Positions 52,411 to 61,126 of a stretch of 64,000 bases of DNA are shown piece by piece (positions within the stretch are counted from its first letter, which is position 1; each line of letters opens with the position of its first letter). The notes beneath the pieces were generated by a model that saw only the letters and a list, made by a program, of their open reading frames with translations, made no database searches and was not told the DNA's origin. The position numbers were made by a program, and so were the translations under genes. This stretch comes from an uncultured Ruminiclostridium sp. (GTDB lineage: Bacteria > Bacillota > Clostridia > Oscillospirales > Ruminococcaceae), in contig CANQIB010000005.1 in the NCBI GenBank assembly GCA_947623915.1, positions 62,001 through 126,000 on the forward strand, written 5' to 3'.

Positions 52411-53811
52411 TTATACGTCCGTCTGTCCCTCGACCGCCCACGGCATCGCGCCGGTTATCTTTACCGAAACGAATTTTCCGATAAGCTCCTCGCCGCCGGA
52501 AAAGCGGACGATGATGTTCTGCCTGCTGCGCCCCGTCAGATATTCGGGCTTGTGGCGGTCATGCCCCTCACACAGCACCTCAAAGGTCTTTCCTATAAAG
52601 CCGCGATTGTTTTCCAGTCCTATCTCTCCCTGTATCTCCAGCAATTCCCTAAGCCATGCACTTTTTTCGGCGCTGCTCACGGGGTCGGGCAGCTTTGCCG
52701 CCGCCGTGCCCGCGCGCTTGCTGTAGATAAAGGTGTACGCCATGTCAAATCTTACCGTCTTTACAAGCTGCAAGGTCTTGTCAAAGTCCTCGCGAAGCTC
52801 TCCGGGAAATCCCGCTATTATGTCGGTGGTCAGCGAAACGTCCGGCATACGCTCGCGGGCGTATTTGACAAGCTCCAGATAGCTTTCCGCCGTATACCCT
52901 CGGTTCATAGCCTTTAAAATGCGGTCGCTGCCGCTTTGTACGGGGAGATGTATATGATGCTCGATATGTCTGCTGTCGGCGATAACGTCGATAAGCTCCT
53001 TGGTGCAGTCTTTCGGGTGGGAGGTCATAAAGCATATCTTGTATTCTCCGGCTATCGCGTCCAAGGCGCGCAGCAGCGCGGCAAAATTCACTCCATGCTC
53101 CTTGCCGTAGGAATTGACGTTCTGACCGAGCAGCAATATCTCCTTATACCCCTGCGCTATCAGGCTTTTTACCTCCCGCGTCACCGCTTCGGGTCTACGA
53201 GAGCGTTCACGCCCTCTCACATAAGGCACGACGCAGTATGTACAAAAATTATTGCAGCCGTACATTATGGGAACATATGCTTTCAGCTTGCTGTCGCGCA
53301 GCACGGGAACGCTTTCGGTGACGATACCGTCCACAGACGGTATGTTTACGCAGCCCTTGCCGCCGCTCAGCTTGTCATACAGCATACGCGGAAGTTCATG
53401 CAGCGTGTGAGTGCCGAAAATTATATCCACATAGGGGTAGGAGCTTTTCAGCTTTTCGGCGATATGCTCCTGCTGGACCATGCACCCGCCTACCGCTATC
53501 ACGAGGTTTTTGTTGCTTTCTTTCAGCTTTTTCATCGCGCCGATGTTGCCGAACACCTTATCCTCGGCGTTCTCGCGGACGGCGCAGGTATTCAGCACGA
53601 TAAGGTCGGCGTCGGACGGGCTGTCGGTGAAGTCGTACCCCATTTCGTAAAGCATACCTTTCAGTTTTTCGCCGTCGCTGACATTCTGCTGACAGCCGTA
53701 GCTGTGCAGATACGCCGCCGGACGGTCGCCGAGAGCCGCCACGACAGCCGCGGTCTTTTCGATATATTCTTTAAAGAGAGCCGTCTCTTCCGAACTTAAC
53801 TCACGAATCAA
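52411..53811 (-). CDS. miaB: tRNA-2-methylthio-N6-dimethylallyladenosine synthase MiaB
   Basis: A 466-residue radical SAM methylthiotransferase. The N-terminal UPF0004 domain has SYGCQQNVSDGEKLKG, VLNTCAVRENAEDKV and VGGCMVQ (the three auxiliary cluster Cys). The radical SAM Cys are in YGCNNFCTYCVVPYVRGRE. A C-terminal TRAM domain has EVLCEGHDRHKPEYLTGRS. The start appears to be TTG with GGAGGG 6 nt upstream. First gene of the long operon; promoter at 53860-53888. It acts after MiaA on A37. Confidence 0.97.
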   Translation of the reverse strand: MIRELSSEETALFKEYIEKTAAVVAALGDRPAAYLHSYGCQQNVSDGEKLKGMLYEMGYDFTDSPSDADLIVLNTCAVRENAEDKVFGNIGAMKKLKESNKNLVIAVGGCMVQQEHIAEKLKSSYPYVDIIFGTHTLHELPRMLYDKLSGGKGCVNIPSVDGIVTESVPVLRDSKLKAYVPIMYGCNNFCTYCVVPYVRGRERSRRPEAVTREVKSLIAQGYKEILLLGQNVNSYGKEHGVNFAALLRALDAIAGEYKICFMTSHPKDCTKELIDVIADSRHIEHHIHLPVQSGSDRILKAMNRGYTAESYLELVKYARERMPDVSLTTDIIAGFPGELREDFDKTLQLVKTVRFDMAYTFIYSKRAGTAAAKLPDPVSSAEKSAWLRELLEIQGEIGLENNRGFIGKTFEVLCEGHDRHKPEYLTGRSRQNIIVRFSGGEELIGKFVSVKITGAMPWAVEGQTDV

Positions 53812-53859
53812 TATTTTCCCTCCGCCGCTTGCGCCATGTCATATGGTATTCCAATATAA

Positions 53860-53888
53860 AGTATATCACACTTACTCTAAAATATCAA
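53860..53888 (-). promoter_or_regulatory. Promoter of the miaB operon
   Basis: Minus strand: TTGATA (53888-53883), 17-bp spacer, TATACT (53865-53860), about 50 bp before the miaB start. Confidence 0.7.
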
Positions 53889-53936
53889 GTGAAAGTTTGA
53901 AAAAACATTTTTATTGCGGCAAGACGCAACGGATAA

Positions 53937-53962
53937 ACGCCCCCGACTTTCGTCGGGGGCGT
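53937..53962 (-). terminator. Terminator of solute-binding protein gene
   Basis: Perfect 11-bp stem ACGCCCCCGAC/GTCGGGGGCGT with a four-base loop, located 24 bp after the stop of the gene ending at 53986. Confidence 0.75.
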
Positions 53963-53985
53963 TGTAATTGGTTATTGACTGTGCG

Positions 53986-55470
53986 TCAAGCGCCTATCGT
54001 TGCGTTGAGGACGTTGATACGCTCTTCTATAACGGGAAGGAACTCCGCACGCTTTTCGGTGTAGGAAGTACCGTTCATTACGGGATAGAAGGTCAGAGTC
54101 TGTAACGGCGAGTCGCCGGATCCGGGATCCGCGATGTCTATACCGATACCGTCCTTGAAATCAAAGACAGGGCTGAAGGTCTTGGGATCCTGCATAAGAT
54201 CGATACGGTCCATGATATAATCGGGGCACTCGTATGCTTCCATGAACTGCGAACGGAAAGCCTCGTCAACGGAGGGATCGTTCGAGCAGTAAGCGTTGCA
54301 GTAGATCCAAGCCTGATAGCCGGTGATGTTCTGAGCGGAAGATACCAGCATGATGGGGTCAACCTTCATGGGCTGATAATACTTATCGGAACCGGGCATC
54401 TGAGGATACGGAACGAACTGTACTTCATCTTCGTCCCAGTCCTTGCTTGCTCTCTTGAAAGTACCTACAGAGCCGGTACCCTCAAAGGTCCATACGCCGT
54501 CCTCAAGGAACAGCACGTTGCCTGCGAGCCACTCTCTGGGGTTGGTGTTCCAGCTGTTGAGCTGCTCTCTGGGGTAACGTAAGGATTCGCCGGCTTCGTC
54601 ATCGAAGTATACCAGCATTTCCATCAGCTTTTCGATGTTGGCGTCGTTGAAGTGTCCTACCAGCTTGCCGTTCTCCATACCGATAAGCGGAGTGCCGGTG
54701 GTAGCGATAAGTCTGTTCTGGAACCAGTAACCGTCTATCGCGTACTTGCCGTTGTCCTTATCGGTGAACGCACGGCAGGTCTCAAGGAAGGTATCCCAAT
54801 TCCAGTTTCCTTCCTGGAACTGAGTCCAAGGATCTTCAACGCCCGCTTCACCCGCGATGGACTTTCTGTACCACAGCAGCGAGTTTGCGCCTACCTCAAC
54901 AACGGGGCAGTAATAATGGTCGCCCCACTTGAGTATGTCTATAGCGTCCTTGCTGTCTGCCCAGAGATCGTCCTCAAAGTTGAACAGCTCGTCAACATTT
55001 TGGAAAAGTCCCTGATATATGCTGTAAGGATAGTTTTCGATCTCAAACGGGAAGCAGTCGGGAGAGTCACCGGACGAAACATATTTTGAAAGGGTGGTGT
55101 ATCTCTCGTTGTACTGGCAGTTAAGGTTTACGAATACGTCTCCGGGATCGCTTGCGGTGTAGCCTTCACGAACATGTTCGGGCACGCCGTACAAAGCCTT
55201 GAACAGCTTTACTTCGGGGGACTGCTCGTCTATCTTCCACCATGCGAGCCAAATCAGTTTGTCCTCTACTTTCAGGTCCTTGACGCTTCCGTCGACCGAA
55301 GCGGCAAGAGTTTTGGTAGCCTCATCAACGTCGCTGTTTTCACCGAGGGTGATAATGGACGAATCATCGGCAGCTCCGTCTCCGGCTCCGTGGGAAGCAC
55401 AGCCGGGGAATATGCCGACAGCGGTCAGGATCGCCAACGCGCCGGCACAAGCCTTTAAATACTTTTTCAT
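53986..55470 (-). CDS. Extracellular solute-binding lipoprotein
   Basis: A 494-residue lipoprotein of the family-1 extracellular solute-binding type. The signal peptide ends at VGIFPGCASH. The mature part has PFEIENYPYSIYQGLFQNVD, WYRKSIAGEAGVEDPWTQF, LPxNW-like EGNWNWDTFLETCRAF and a C-terminal KVDPIMLVSSAQN. This fits sugar or oligosaccharide binding. No permease genes are adjacent, so its ABC partners lie elsewhere. AGGAGG lies 6-7 nt before the ATG; the frame extends to 55569 without support. Confidence 0.9.
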   Translation of the reverse strand: MKKYLKACAGALAILTAVGIFPGCASHGAGDGAADDSSIITLGENSDVDEATKTLAASVDGSVKDLKVEDKLIWLAWWKIDEQSPEVKLFKALYGVPEHVREGYTASDPGDVFVNLNCQYNERYTTLSKYVSSGDSPDCFPFEIENYPYSIYQGLFQNVDELFNFEDDLWADSKDAIDILKWGDHYYCPVVEVGANSLLWYRKSIAGEAGVEDPWTQFQEGNWNWDTFLETCRAFTDKDNGKYAIDGYWFQNRLIATTGTPLIGMENGKLVGHFNDANIEKLMEMLVYFDDEAGESLRYPREQLNSWNTNPREWLAGNVLFLEDGVWTFEGTGSVGTFKRASKDWDEDEVQFVPYPQMPGSDKYYQPMKVDPIMLVSSAQNITGYQAWIYCNAYCSNDPSVDEAFRSQFMEAYECPDYIMDRIDLMQDPKTFSPVFDFKDGIGIDIADPGSGDSPLQTLTFYPVMNGTSYTEKRAEFLPVIEERINVLNATIGA

Positions 55471-55540
55471 TGTTTCCTCCTGCAAAAATAGTAATACGAA
55501 TGACATAAAGCACACGGAAAAAAATTCTGTGTACAATAAT

Positions 55541-55569
55541 ATTATATCATTTCCGCAACGCGCAATCAA
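55541..55569 (-). promoter_or_regulatory. Promoter for solute-binding protein gene
   Basis: Minus strand: TTGATT (55569-55564), 17-bp spacer, perfect TATAAT (55546-55541). Confidence 0.7.
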
Positions 55570-55693
55570 GATAAAATATGTAACAATTTACCCAAACATT
55601 TTTATGTATATTTTACAATTAAATTTGCCATATTGCAGGTTTATAAACTTAAATTAAGTAAAAAATTTAGGTAAAATCAATTTACGCGACAGG

Positions 55694-56686
55694 TCATTCC
55701 AGCTTATCCGCCGAGCGGGAAATGGAGGAATTCAGCTCGTTCACCGTTTCGATGTTGGCGTTTACCTTTTCTCCGACCGCGTTAAGCTCCTGTTCGATGT
55801 TCTTTATGGAGGATTTTACCCTGTTCAAAACGTCCTCGACGCTGCGAATACGGCTGGAGGTCTGCTCGGCAAGCTGTCTTACCTCCTGCGCTATGACGTT
55901 AAAGCCCGCTCCGGCGTCGCCCGCGTGCTTTGCCTCTATCGAGGCGTTAAAGCCCAGCAGCGTCATCTGCGTCGCGACGTTCTGTATATAGTTCAGCACG
56001 GAATCGGTCATGGCGACCGTTCTGTCCGCGACCTCCGCCTTTTTTTCTATCCTGTCAAACTCCGCAGAAAGCTCCTTGGCGTTTTCTATCATCTGAGCGC
56101 CCTGCTCTTTCAGCCCGACGTAATCCGTGCGCAGCTCCGCAAAGGTTTTGGCTTTTTCGCTGACGGCGTTTTGTGCAAGCAGCTTGCCGCCGCAGATATT
56201 TCCGACCGCCTCCGCCAGCTTATAAAGCAGCCGCGCGGCGTTGTCGACCTCGGTCCTGTCCGCCGTCCTTACCTTTTTGAGCGCATTAAGATATGCGGCG
56301 GGTTCAAACCCCGCGTCCTGTGCGGCGCGTTCGGCGGCCGCGGTATCCGGCTCTTCCGTCAGGACGTATCCGCCTATCAGCGACGCGACGTGAGTTCCCT
56401 CCACGATGACAGGCGCGGCAAAGCAAAGCAGTCCGGAATATACCGTGTAAAGCGCGGGTCTGCCGGTACGCACCGCCAGTTCACCGCCGCGCACGTCGCC
56501 GCGCACGCAGCGTTCCTTTATTTCCTCGCTGCCGTAAATGAAATTATTGTAAAACTCGCCGGAGCGGAACATACGGGTAAGCGGCCCGTCTATATCCACC
56601 GCGTAAGCCGACATCCCCACCGCCGAAGCGAAGGAATCCAGCAGCTCCTCCAGCATAGCGACGTCCATCATCTCGGATAGCATCAT
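55694..56686 (-). CDS. PocR-domain chemotaxis signalling protein
   Basis: A 330-residue soluble protein. Residues about 1-165 resemble the PocR sensory domain (FASAVGMSAYAVDIDGP, CFAAPVIVEGTHVASLIGGY). After a coil comes a short methyl-accepting chemotaxis signalling domain: LLGFNASIEAKHAGDAGAGF then IAQEVRQLAEQTSSRI, the hairpin tip region. It has no transmembrane helix, so it senses an internal small molecule, and the signalling domain is shorter than in classical receptors. AAGGAG sits 8 nt before the ATG. Confidence 0.88.
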   Translation of the reverse strand: MMLSEMMDVAMLEELLDSFASAVGMSAYAVDIDGPLTRMFRSGEFYNNFIYGSEEIKERCVRGDVRGGELAVRTGRPALYTVYSGLLCFAAPVIVEGTHVASLIGGYVLTEEPDTAAAERAAQDAGFEPAAYLNALKKVRTADRTEVDNAARLLYKLAEAVGNICGGKLLAQNAVSEKAKTFAELRTDYVGLKEQGAQMIENAKELSAEFDRIEKKAEVADRTVAMTDSVLNYIQNVATQMTLLGFNASIEAKHAGDAGAGFNVIAQEVRQLAEQTSSRIRSVEDVLNRVKSSIKNIEQELNAVGEKVNANIETVNELNSSISRSADKLE

Positions 56687-57020
56687 ATCAAACACTCCTT
56701 AAAAATCGCGGTCGGGCGGCTCGCCCAAACCGTATATATAAACATTATATACTGTTTACCATAAAAAATCAAGAGAAAAAGCCTATCTTTTTGTGAAAAT
56801 ACACAACTTGATATAAAATTTTTGGTAGTTTATCCCGATTTTTCGCGGGCAAGCGTGGCAATTTGGGATTTGCGCTTGATTTTGCCCGGTAAATATGGTA
56901 TAGTTTAATTGGGTATAATATCCTACGACGGATAACGCCGTTCGGCGTTTTTGTCGTCACGCCGCTTTGCTGCGGCGTAAAAAACCGATACGCTTTTACG
57001 GCGGGGAACGGAGTGAAAAA
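56687..57020. promoter_or_regulatory. glgA upstream region with leader hairpins
   Basis: A promoter at 56876-56904 is followed by a leader of about 110 nt. It contains a terminator-like stem AACGCCG/CGGCGTT with T-run (56934-56953), itself inside ACGAC/GTCGT, and then a second stem ACGCCGC/GCGGCGT (56959-56978). The right arm of the first can pair with the left arm of the second. This could be an attenuator. No gene seen. Confidence 0.5.
56876..56904 (+). promoter_or_regulatory. glgA promoter
   Basis: TTGATT at 56876-56881, 17-bp spacer containing TTGCCCG, TATAGT at 56899-56904. Very like the smpB promoter at 35067. Confidence 0.65.
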
Positions 57021-58448
57021 ATGAGAATACTTTATGCGGCAAGCGAAGCGCAGCCGGTGGCTGCTTCGGGCGGACTTGCGGACGTTGCGGGCTCGCTGCC
57101 CAAGGCGCTTGTGGAGGAAGGACACGAGGCGGCGGTAGTCGTACCTCTGTATGTCAACACCATCAAGCAGCAATGGCGCGACCAAATGACTTATGTGACG
57201 AATTTTTATGTGCCGGTAGGCTGGCGCAGTCAATACTGCGGCCTTTTCACCGCGAACATAAACGGCGTGACGTATTATTTTCTGGACAACGAATATTATT
57301 TCAAGCGTGATTACGGTCTGTACGGCTACTATGACGACGCGGAGCGCTTTGCGTTCTTCTCGCGTGCGGTCTTGGAAATGCTTACGGTCATAGACTTTAA
57401 GCCGCAGGTGATAAACTCCAACGACTGGCAGTGCGCTCTGATACCCGTATACTATCATATGTTCTACGAGCATCACCACAAGCTGTGGGGAATAAAACAC
57501 GTTTTCACCATACATAACATACAGTATCAGGGAAGATACGGCATGGAGATACTGGAACAGGTGCTGGGCATACCGCGCCATTTCGCATCTCTTATGGAAT
57601 ACGACCGCGACGTCAACTTCATGAAAGCGGCGATAGAGGTAGCGGACAAGGTCACGACCGTTTCTCCCACCTATGCAAGAGAGATATTCGACCCGTGGTT
57701 CTCGCACGGACTGGACCGCGCCCTCAAAGACAAGGCGTACAAGACCTGCGGATTCCTCAACGGTATCGACACCGATATGTACAATCCCCAGACCGATCCC
57801 GTCATACCCGCAAACTTCACCGCGTCGCGGCGTGCCGGAAAGAAAGTCTGCAAGGAAAAGCTGCTGGAGGAGGTTGGACTTCCGCAGGGCGACGAGCCGC
57901 TGCTCGGCATGATCTCCCGTCTGGTAGAGCATAAAGGGTTCGATCTTGTAAAATATGTGTTCAACGATATTATAAACCTCGGTTTCAAGGTAGTAATACT
58001 CGGTTCGGGAGAACCGCAGTACGAGCAGTTCTTCAATGAAATGCGCTGGAAATATCCCGACAGGGTGGCTTTCACCTGCGGATATGTTCCCGACCTTGCA
58101 AAGCGTATCTACGCGGGCGCGGATATGTTCCTTATGCCCAGCAAGAGCGAGCCGTGCGGACTTGCGCAGATGATATCGCTGCGTTACGGCACGATACCGA
58201 TAGTGCGTTCCACCGGCGGACTTGCCGACAGCATAATCGACTGCGGCGGCGGAGAGGGCACGGGCTACACCTTCCAGTCCTACAACGCGCATGATATGCT
58301 GGCGTCCATCAACCGCGCCAAGGACCATTACTGGGACAAGAAAGAATGGAACAAGCTGATAGTTCGCGCCATGAAAGCGGACTTTAGCTGGAAGCAATCC
58401 GCAAAGCTGTACATCGGACTTTACAGAGAGCTTTGTCCCGAAGACTGA
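57021..58448 (+). CDS. glgA: Glycogen synthase (ADP-glucose type)
   Basis: A 475-residue GT5 enzyme that extends alpha-1,4-glucan from ADP-glucose. Seen: SGGLADVAGSLPKALVEEGH at the N-terminus, HNIQYQGRYGMEIL, VTTVSPTYAREI, FLNGIDTDMYNPQTDP, and the catalytic-side MPSKSEPCGLAQMISLRYG with STGGLADSI. In the first motif the usual Lys of KTGGL is Ala, as in some clostridial synthases. The start has CGGAG upstream. No other glycogen gene is adjacent. Confidence 0.95.
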   Translation: MRILYAASEAQPVAASGGLADVAGSLPKALVEEGHEAAVVVPLYVNTIKQQWRDQMTYVTNFYVPVGWRSQYCGLFTANINGVTYYFLDNEYYFKRDYGLYGYYDDAERFAFFSRAVLEMLTVIDFKPQVINSNDWQCALIPVYYHMFYEHHHKLWGIKHVFTIHNIQYQGRYGMEILEQVLGIPRHFASLMEYDRDVNFMKAAIEVADKVTTVSPTYAREIFDPWFSHGLDRALKDKAYKTCGFLNGIDTDMYNPQTDPVIPANFTASRRAGKKVCKEKLLEEVGLPQGDEPLLGMISRLVEHKGFDLVKYVFNDIINLGFKVVILGSGEPQYEQFFNEMRWKYPDRVAFTCGYVPDLAKRIYAGADMFLMPSKSEPCGLAQMISLRYGTIPIVRSTGGLADSIIDCGGGEGTGYTFQSYNAHDMLASINRAKDHYWDKKEWNKLIVRAMKADFSWKQSAKLYIGLYRELCPED

Positions 58449-58456
58449 TATAACGC

Positions 58457-58480
58457 GGGGGACTCTGTAACGAGTCCCCC
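58457..58480 (+). terminator. Hairpin after glgA
   Basis: Perfect 9-bp stem GGGGGACTC/GAGTCCCCC followed by CAAAATAC rather than T. It may only partly terminate, allowing read-through to the antiporter gene. Confidence 0.5.
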
Positions 58481-58522
58481 CAAAATACGCGCAGACAAAA
58501 GTTTTAAAAAGGAGAAATTCGT

Positions 58523-59548
58523 ATGCTTTTGGCAATAGCCGCGCTGGCGATTGGCATAGTGCTTACCGTCATGAACGCGGTCGGTATAAATATAAACGTC
58601 AACGTGATATGCTCCGTCGGCGTTTTGGTCGTGGGATTTATAATGCTGATAAAGGGCGCGGACCTTTTTGTGGAGGGCGCGTCCAAAATTGCCGCAAAAT
58701 TCAAGATACCGCAGATAGTCATAGGGCTTACGATAGTCGCTATGGGTACTTCCGCGCCGGAGGCCGCTATAAGCATAAGCGCGGCGTTTCGCGACGCGGC
58801 TGCCATTTCGGTGGGCAACGTCGTCGGCAGCAATATAATGAATATCCTGCTGATACTCGGAGTCAGCGGACTTATCACCAAGCTGAAAATAAAGCCTACT
58901 ACGCTTAAATTCGAGATACCGTTCGTCGTGGTGATAACCGCCGTGCTGCTGCTGCTCGGTTGGATAGGCGGCGGACTGGACAAGATAGACGGAGCGATAA
59001 TGCTGGTGCTGTTTGCCTGCTTTCTCGGCTATCTGTTCTACCTTTATAAAAAGGGCGACAGCTCCGCCGCGGACGACGTGCCGGAGCTTGGAGAAAAAGA
59101 CAAGCTCCCGATAATGATACTCATTACCGTTATCGGTCTGGTGAGCATAGTGCTGGGCAGCGACCTTACCGTCGGCGCGGCAAAGAACATCGCCCAGACC
59201 GTCGGTATAGACGACCGTACCATTTCCCTTACGGTAGTGGCGTTCGGCACTTCCCTGCCGGAGCTTATCACCTGCATAGCCGCCTCGCTGAAGAAAAAGG
59301 ACGATATAGCGATAGGCAACATAATCGGCAGCAACATCTTCAATATACTGTTCGTGGTAGGCTTGGCGTCGGTATTTTCGCCTAACCCCCTCGCGTTCGG
59401 TCAGAGCTTTATGATAGACACCGCGGTCGCCATCGCGGCAGCGGTAATGTTGGGGTTGCTGGTGGTCCGCAAAAAGGAGCTGAGTCGGTTTTCGGGCGGA
59501 CTTATGCTGGCGGCTTACGCGGGCTATTGCGTATATCTGTTTATTTGA
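58523..59548 (+). CDS. Calcium/sodium antiporter (CaCA family)
   Basis: A 341-residue YrbG-type cation exchanger with ten helices in two inverted halves. The two alpha repeats are clear: GLTIVAMGTSAPEAAISISA with GNVVGSNIMNILL, and SLTVVAFGTSLPELITCIAA with GNIIGSNIFNILFVVG. These hold the ion-binding Glu and Asn. An acidic cytoplasmic loop links the halves. AAAGGAG precedes the ATG. Confidence 0.94.
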   Translation: MLLAIAALAIGIVLTVMNAVGININVNVICSVGVLVVGFIMLIKGADLFVEGASKIAAKFKIPQIVIGLTIVAMGTSAPEAAISISAAFRDAAAISVGNVVGSNIMNILLILGVSGLITKLKIKPTTLKFEIPFVVVITAVLLLLGWIGGGLDKIDGAIMLVLFACFLGYLFYLYKKGDSSAADDVPELGEKDKLPIMILITVIGLVSIVLGSDLTVGAAKNIAQTVGIDDRTISLTVVAFGTSLPELITCIAASLKKKDDIAIGNIIGSNIFNILFVVGLASVFSPNPLAFGQSFMIDTAVAIAAAVMLGLLVVRKKELSRFSGGLMLAAYAGYCVYLFI

Positions 59549-59568
59549 TTTGTCGGAAAAATATATCT

Positions 59569-59611
59569 GCGTTTTCCGCACGGTTTTCACCCGTGCGGAA
59601 AACGCTTTTTT
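59569..59611 (+). terminator. Strong terminator after antiporter
   Basis: Perfect 15-bp stem (59569-59583 with 59591-59605) followed by TTTTTT. Confidence 0.93.
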
Positions 59612-59685
59612 ATATGGCGGGAGCGTGTTTATCAGCACAAAAGGAATATTTTTTAACAAAAACGAAAAAATTCTTAAATTTTCTC

Positions 59686-59714
59686 TTGACATTTGCAAAA
59701 AAGGGTGGTATTAT
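59686..59714 (+). promoter_or_regulatory. metY promoter
   Basis: Perfect TTGACA at 59686-59691, 17-bp spacer, TATTAT at 59709-59714. Confidence 0.8.
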
Positions 59715-59720
59715 ATACTT

Positions 59721-59743
59721 AACCTATATAAATAATAGGAATT
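59721..59743 (+). promoter_or_regulatory. Possible operator of metY
   Basis: CCTAT/ATAGG inverted repeat (59723-59727, 59735-59739) with flanking AA and AATT, placed at the expected transcription start. The shape recalls Rrf2/CymR-type sites of sulfur genes, but the match is from memory only. Confidence 0.35.
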
Positions 59744-59778
59744 GATTTTAAAAAATTCAGAAAAAGAGGTAAAGAAAG

Positions 59779-61062
59779 ATGGGCAATTACAAATTTGAAA
59801 CGCTGCAGCTCCATGTAGGACAGGAGCAGGCAGATCCCGCCACCGACGCACGCGCTGTGCCGATATATCAGACCACATCGTATGTATTCAGAAATTCCGA
59901 GCACGCCGCGGCGCGGTTCGGACTTGCGGACGCGGGAAACATATACGGCAGGCTGACCAACTCCACGCAGGACGTACTGGAAAAGCGCGTTGCGGCGCTT
60001 GAGGGCGGAACGGCGGCGTTGGCGCTCGCCTCCGGCGCGGCGGCTATCACCTACACGATAGAGGCGCTGGCGCAGGCGGGGGAGCATATCGTAGCGCAAA
60101 AGACGATATACGGCGGAAGCTACAACCTGCTTGCGCACACTCTGCCGCTGTGCGGGATAAACACGACCTTTGTGAACGTTCATGACCTTAACGAGGTAGA
60201 AAACGCGATACGTCCCGAAACAAAGGCTATATTTATCGAAACGCTGGGCAATCCCAACAGTGATATACCCGATATAGACGCTCTTGCAGAAATAGCGCAC
60301 AGCCACGGTCTGCCGCTGGTGATAGACAACACCTTCGGCACTCCCTATCTTATCCGTCCCATAGAGCACGGAGCGGATATAGTGGTACATTCCGCGACGA
60401 AGTTCCTCGGCGGACACGGTACTACGCTTGGCGGTGTAATTGTAGATTCCGGCAAATTCGACTGGAAAGCGAGCGGAAAATATCCGACGATAGCCGCCCC
60501 CAACCCCGGCTATCACGGTATATCCTTTGTTGATGCGGCAGGACCCGCAGCTTTTGTGACCTACATACGCGCGATACTGCTCAGAGATACCGGCGCGACC
60601 ATATCTCCGTTCAACGCATTCCTGCTGCTGCAAGGCGTTGAAACGCTGTCGCTCAGACTGGAGCGTCACGCTCAAAACACCAAGAAGGTGGTGGAGTATC
60701 TCTCCTCGCATCCTTTGGTGGAAAAGGTAAATCACCCATCGCTGCCCGACCATCCCGACCACGCGCTGTACGAGAAGTATTTCCCCAACGGCGGCGGCAG
60801 CATATTCACCTTTAACATAAAGGGCGGAAAGGACGAGGCGTTCAAGTTCATCGACAATCTTAAGATATTCTCGCTTTTGGCGAACGTGGCGGACGTAAAA
60901 TCTCTGGTCATACATCCCGCTACCACCACCCATTCGCAAATGAACGAGGAGGAGCTGGAAGCGTCGGGCATCTCGCAGAACACCATTCGCCTGTCGATAG
61001 GAACGGAGCATATAGACGATATTATCGCAGATCTCGAAAACGGCTTTGCGGCGCTCTCCTAA
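59779..61062 (+). CDS. metY: O-acetylhomoserine sulfhydrylase
   Basis: A 427-residue PLP enzyme of the Cys/Met metabolism family, making homocysteine from O-acetylhomoserine and sulfide. The opening [78 protein letters not shown] and the PLP Lys in [18 protein letters not shown] are characteristic of MetY rather than MetB. The late [16 protein letters not shown] is also typical. No S-box riboswitch is seen in the short leader. Confidence 0.96.
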   Translation: MGNYKFETLQLHVGQEQADPATDARAVPIYQTTSYVFRNSEHAAARFGLADAGNIYGRLTNSTQDVLEKRVAALEGGTAALALASGAAAITYTIEALAQAGEHIVAQKTIYGGSYNLLAHTLPLCGINTTFVNVHDLNEVENAIRPETKAIFIETLGNPNSDIPDIDALAEIAHSHGLPLVIDNTFGTPYLIRPIEHGADIVVHSATKFLGGHGTTLGGVIVDSGKFDWKASGKYPTIAAPNPGYHGISFVDAAGPAAFVTYIRAILLRDTGATISPFNAFLLLQGVETLSLRLERHAQNTKKVVEYLSSHPLVEKVNHPSLPDHPDHALYEKYFPNGGGSIFTFNIKGGKDEAFKFIDNLKIFSLLANVADVKSLVIHPATTTHSQMNEEELEASGISQNTIRLSIGTEHIDDIIADLENGFAALS

Positions 61063-61080
61063 AGACATTATACATAAAAA

Positions 61081-61104
61081 CAGCCCCGCCTTTCGGCGGG
61101 GCTG
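61081..61104. terminator. Terminator between metY and zinc-ribbon gene
   Basis: Perfect 10-bp stem CAGCCCCGCC/GGCGGGGCTG with a TTTC loop. The T-run follows on the minus strand, so it mainly serves the gene ending at 61127. It may also stop metY. Confidence 0.8.
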
Positions 61105-61126
61105 AAATATTAAGTCCTAAAAGTTA

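Noticed and set aside
56769..58535. 588-codon open frame on the minus strand opposite glgA
   Set aside because: It is a shadow of the GC-biased glgA coding sequence: no ribosome site, no recognisable domain, and glgA is complete on the other strand.
59612..59778. S-box (SAM) riboswitch before metY
   Set aside because: The region between the promoter and start is only about 65 nt and AT-rich, without the S-box helices.
59719..61068. 449-codon minus-strand frame opposite metY
   Set aside because: Antisense shadow; metY has a promoter, ribosome site and all family motifs.
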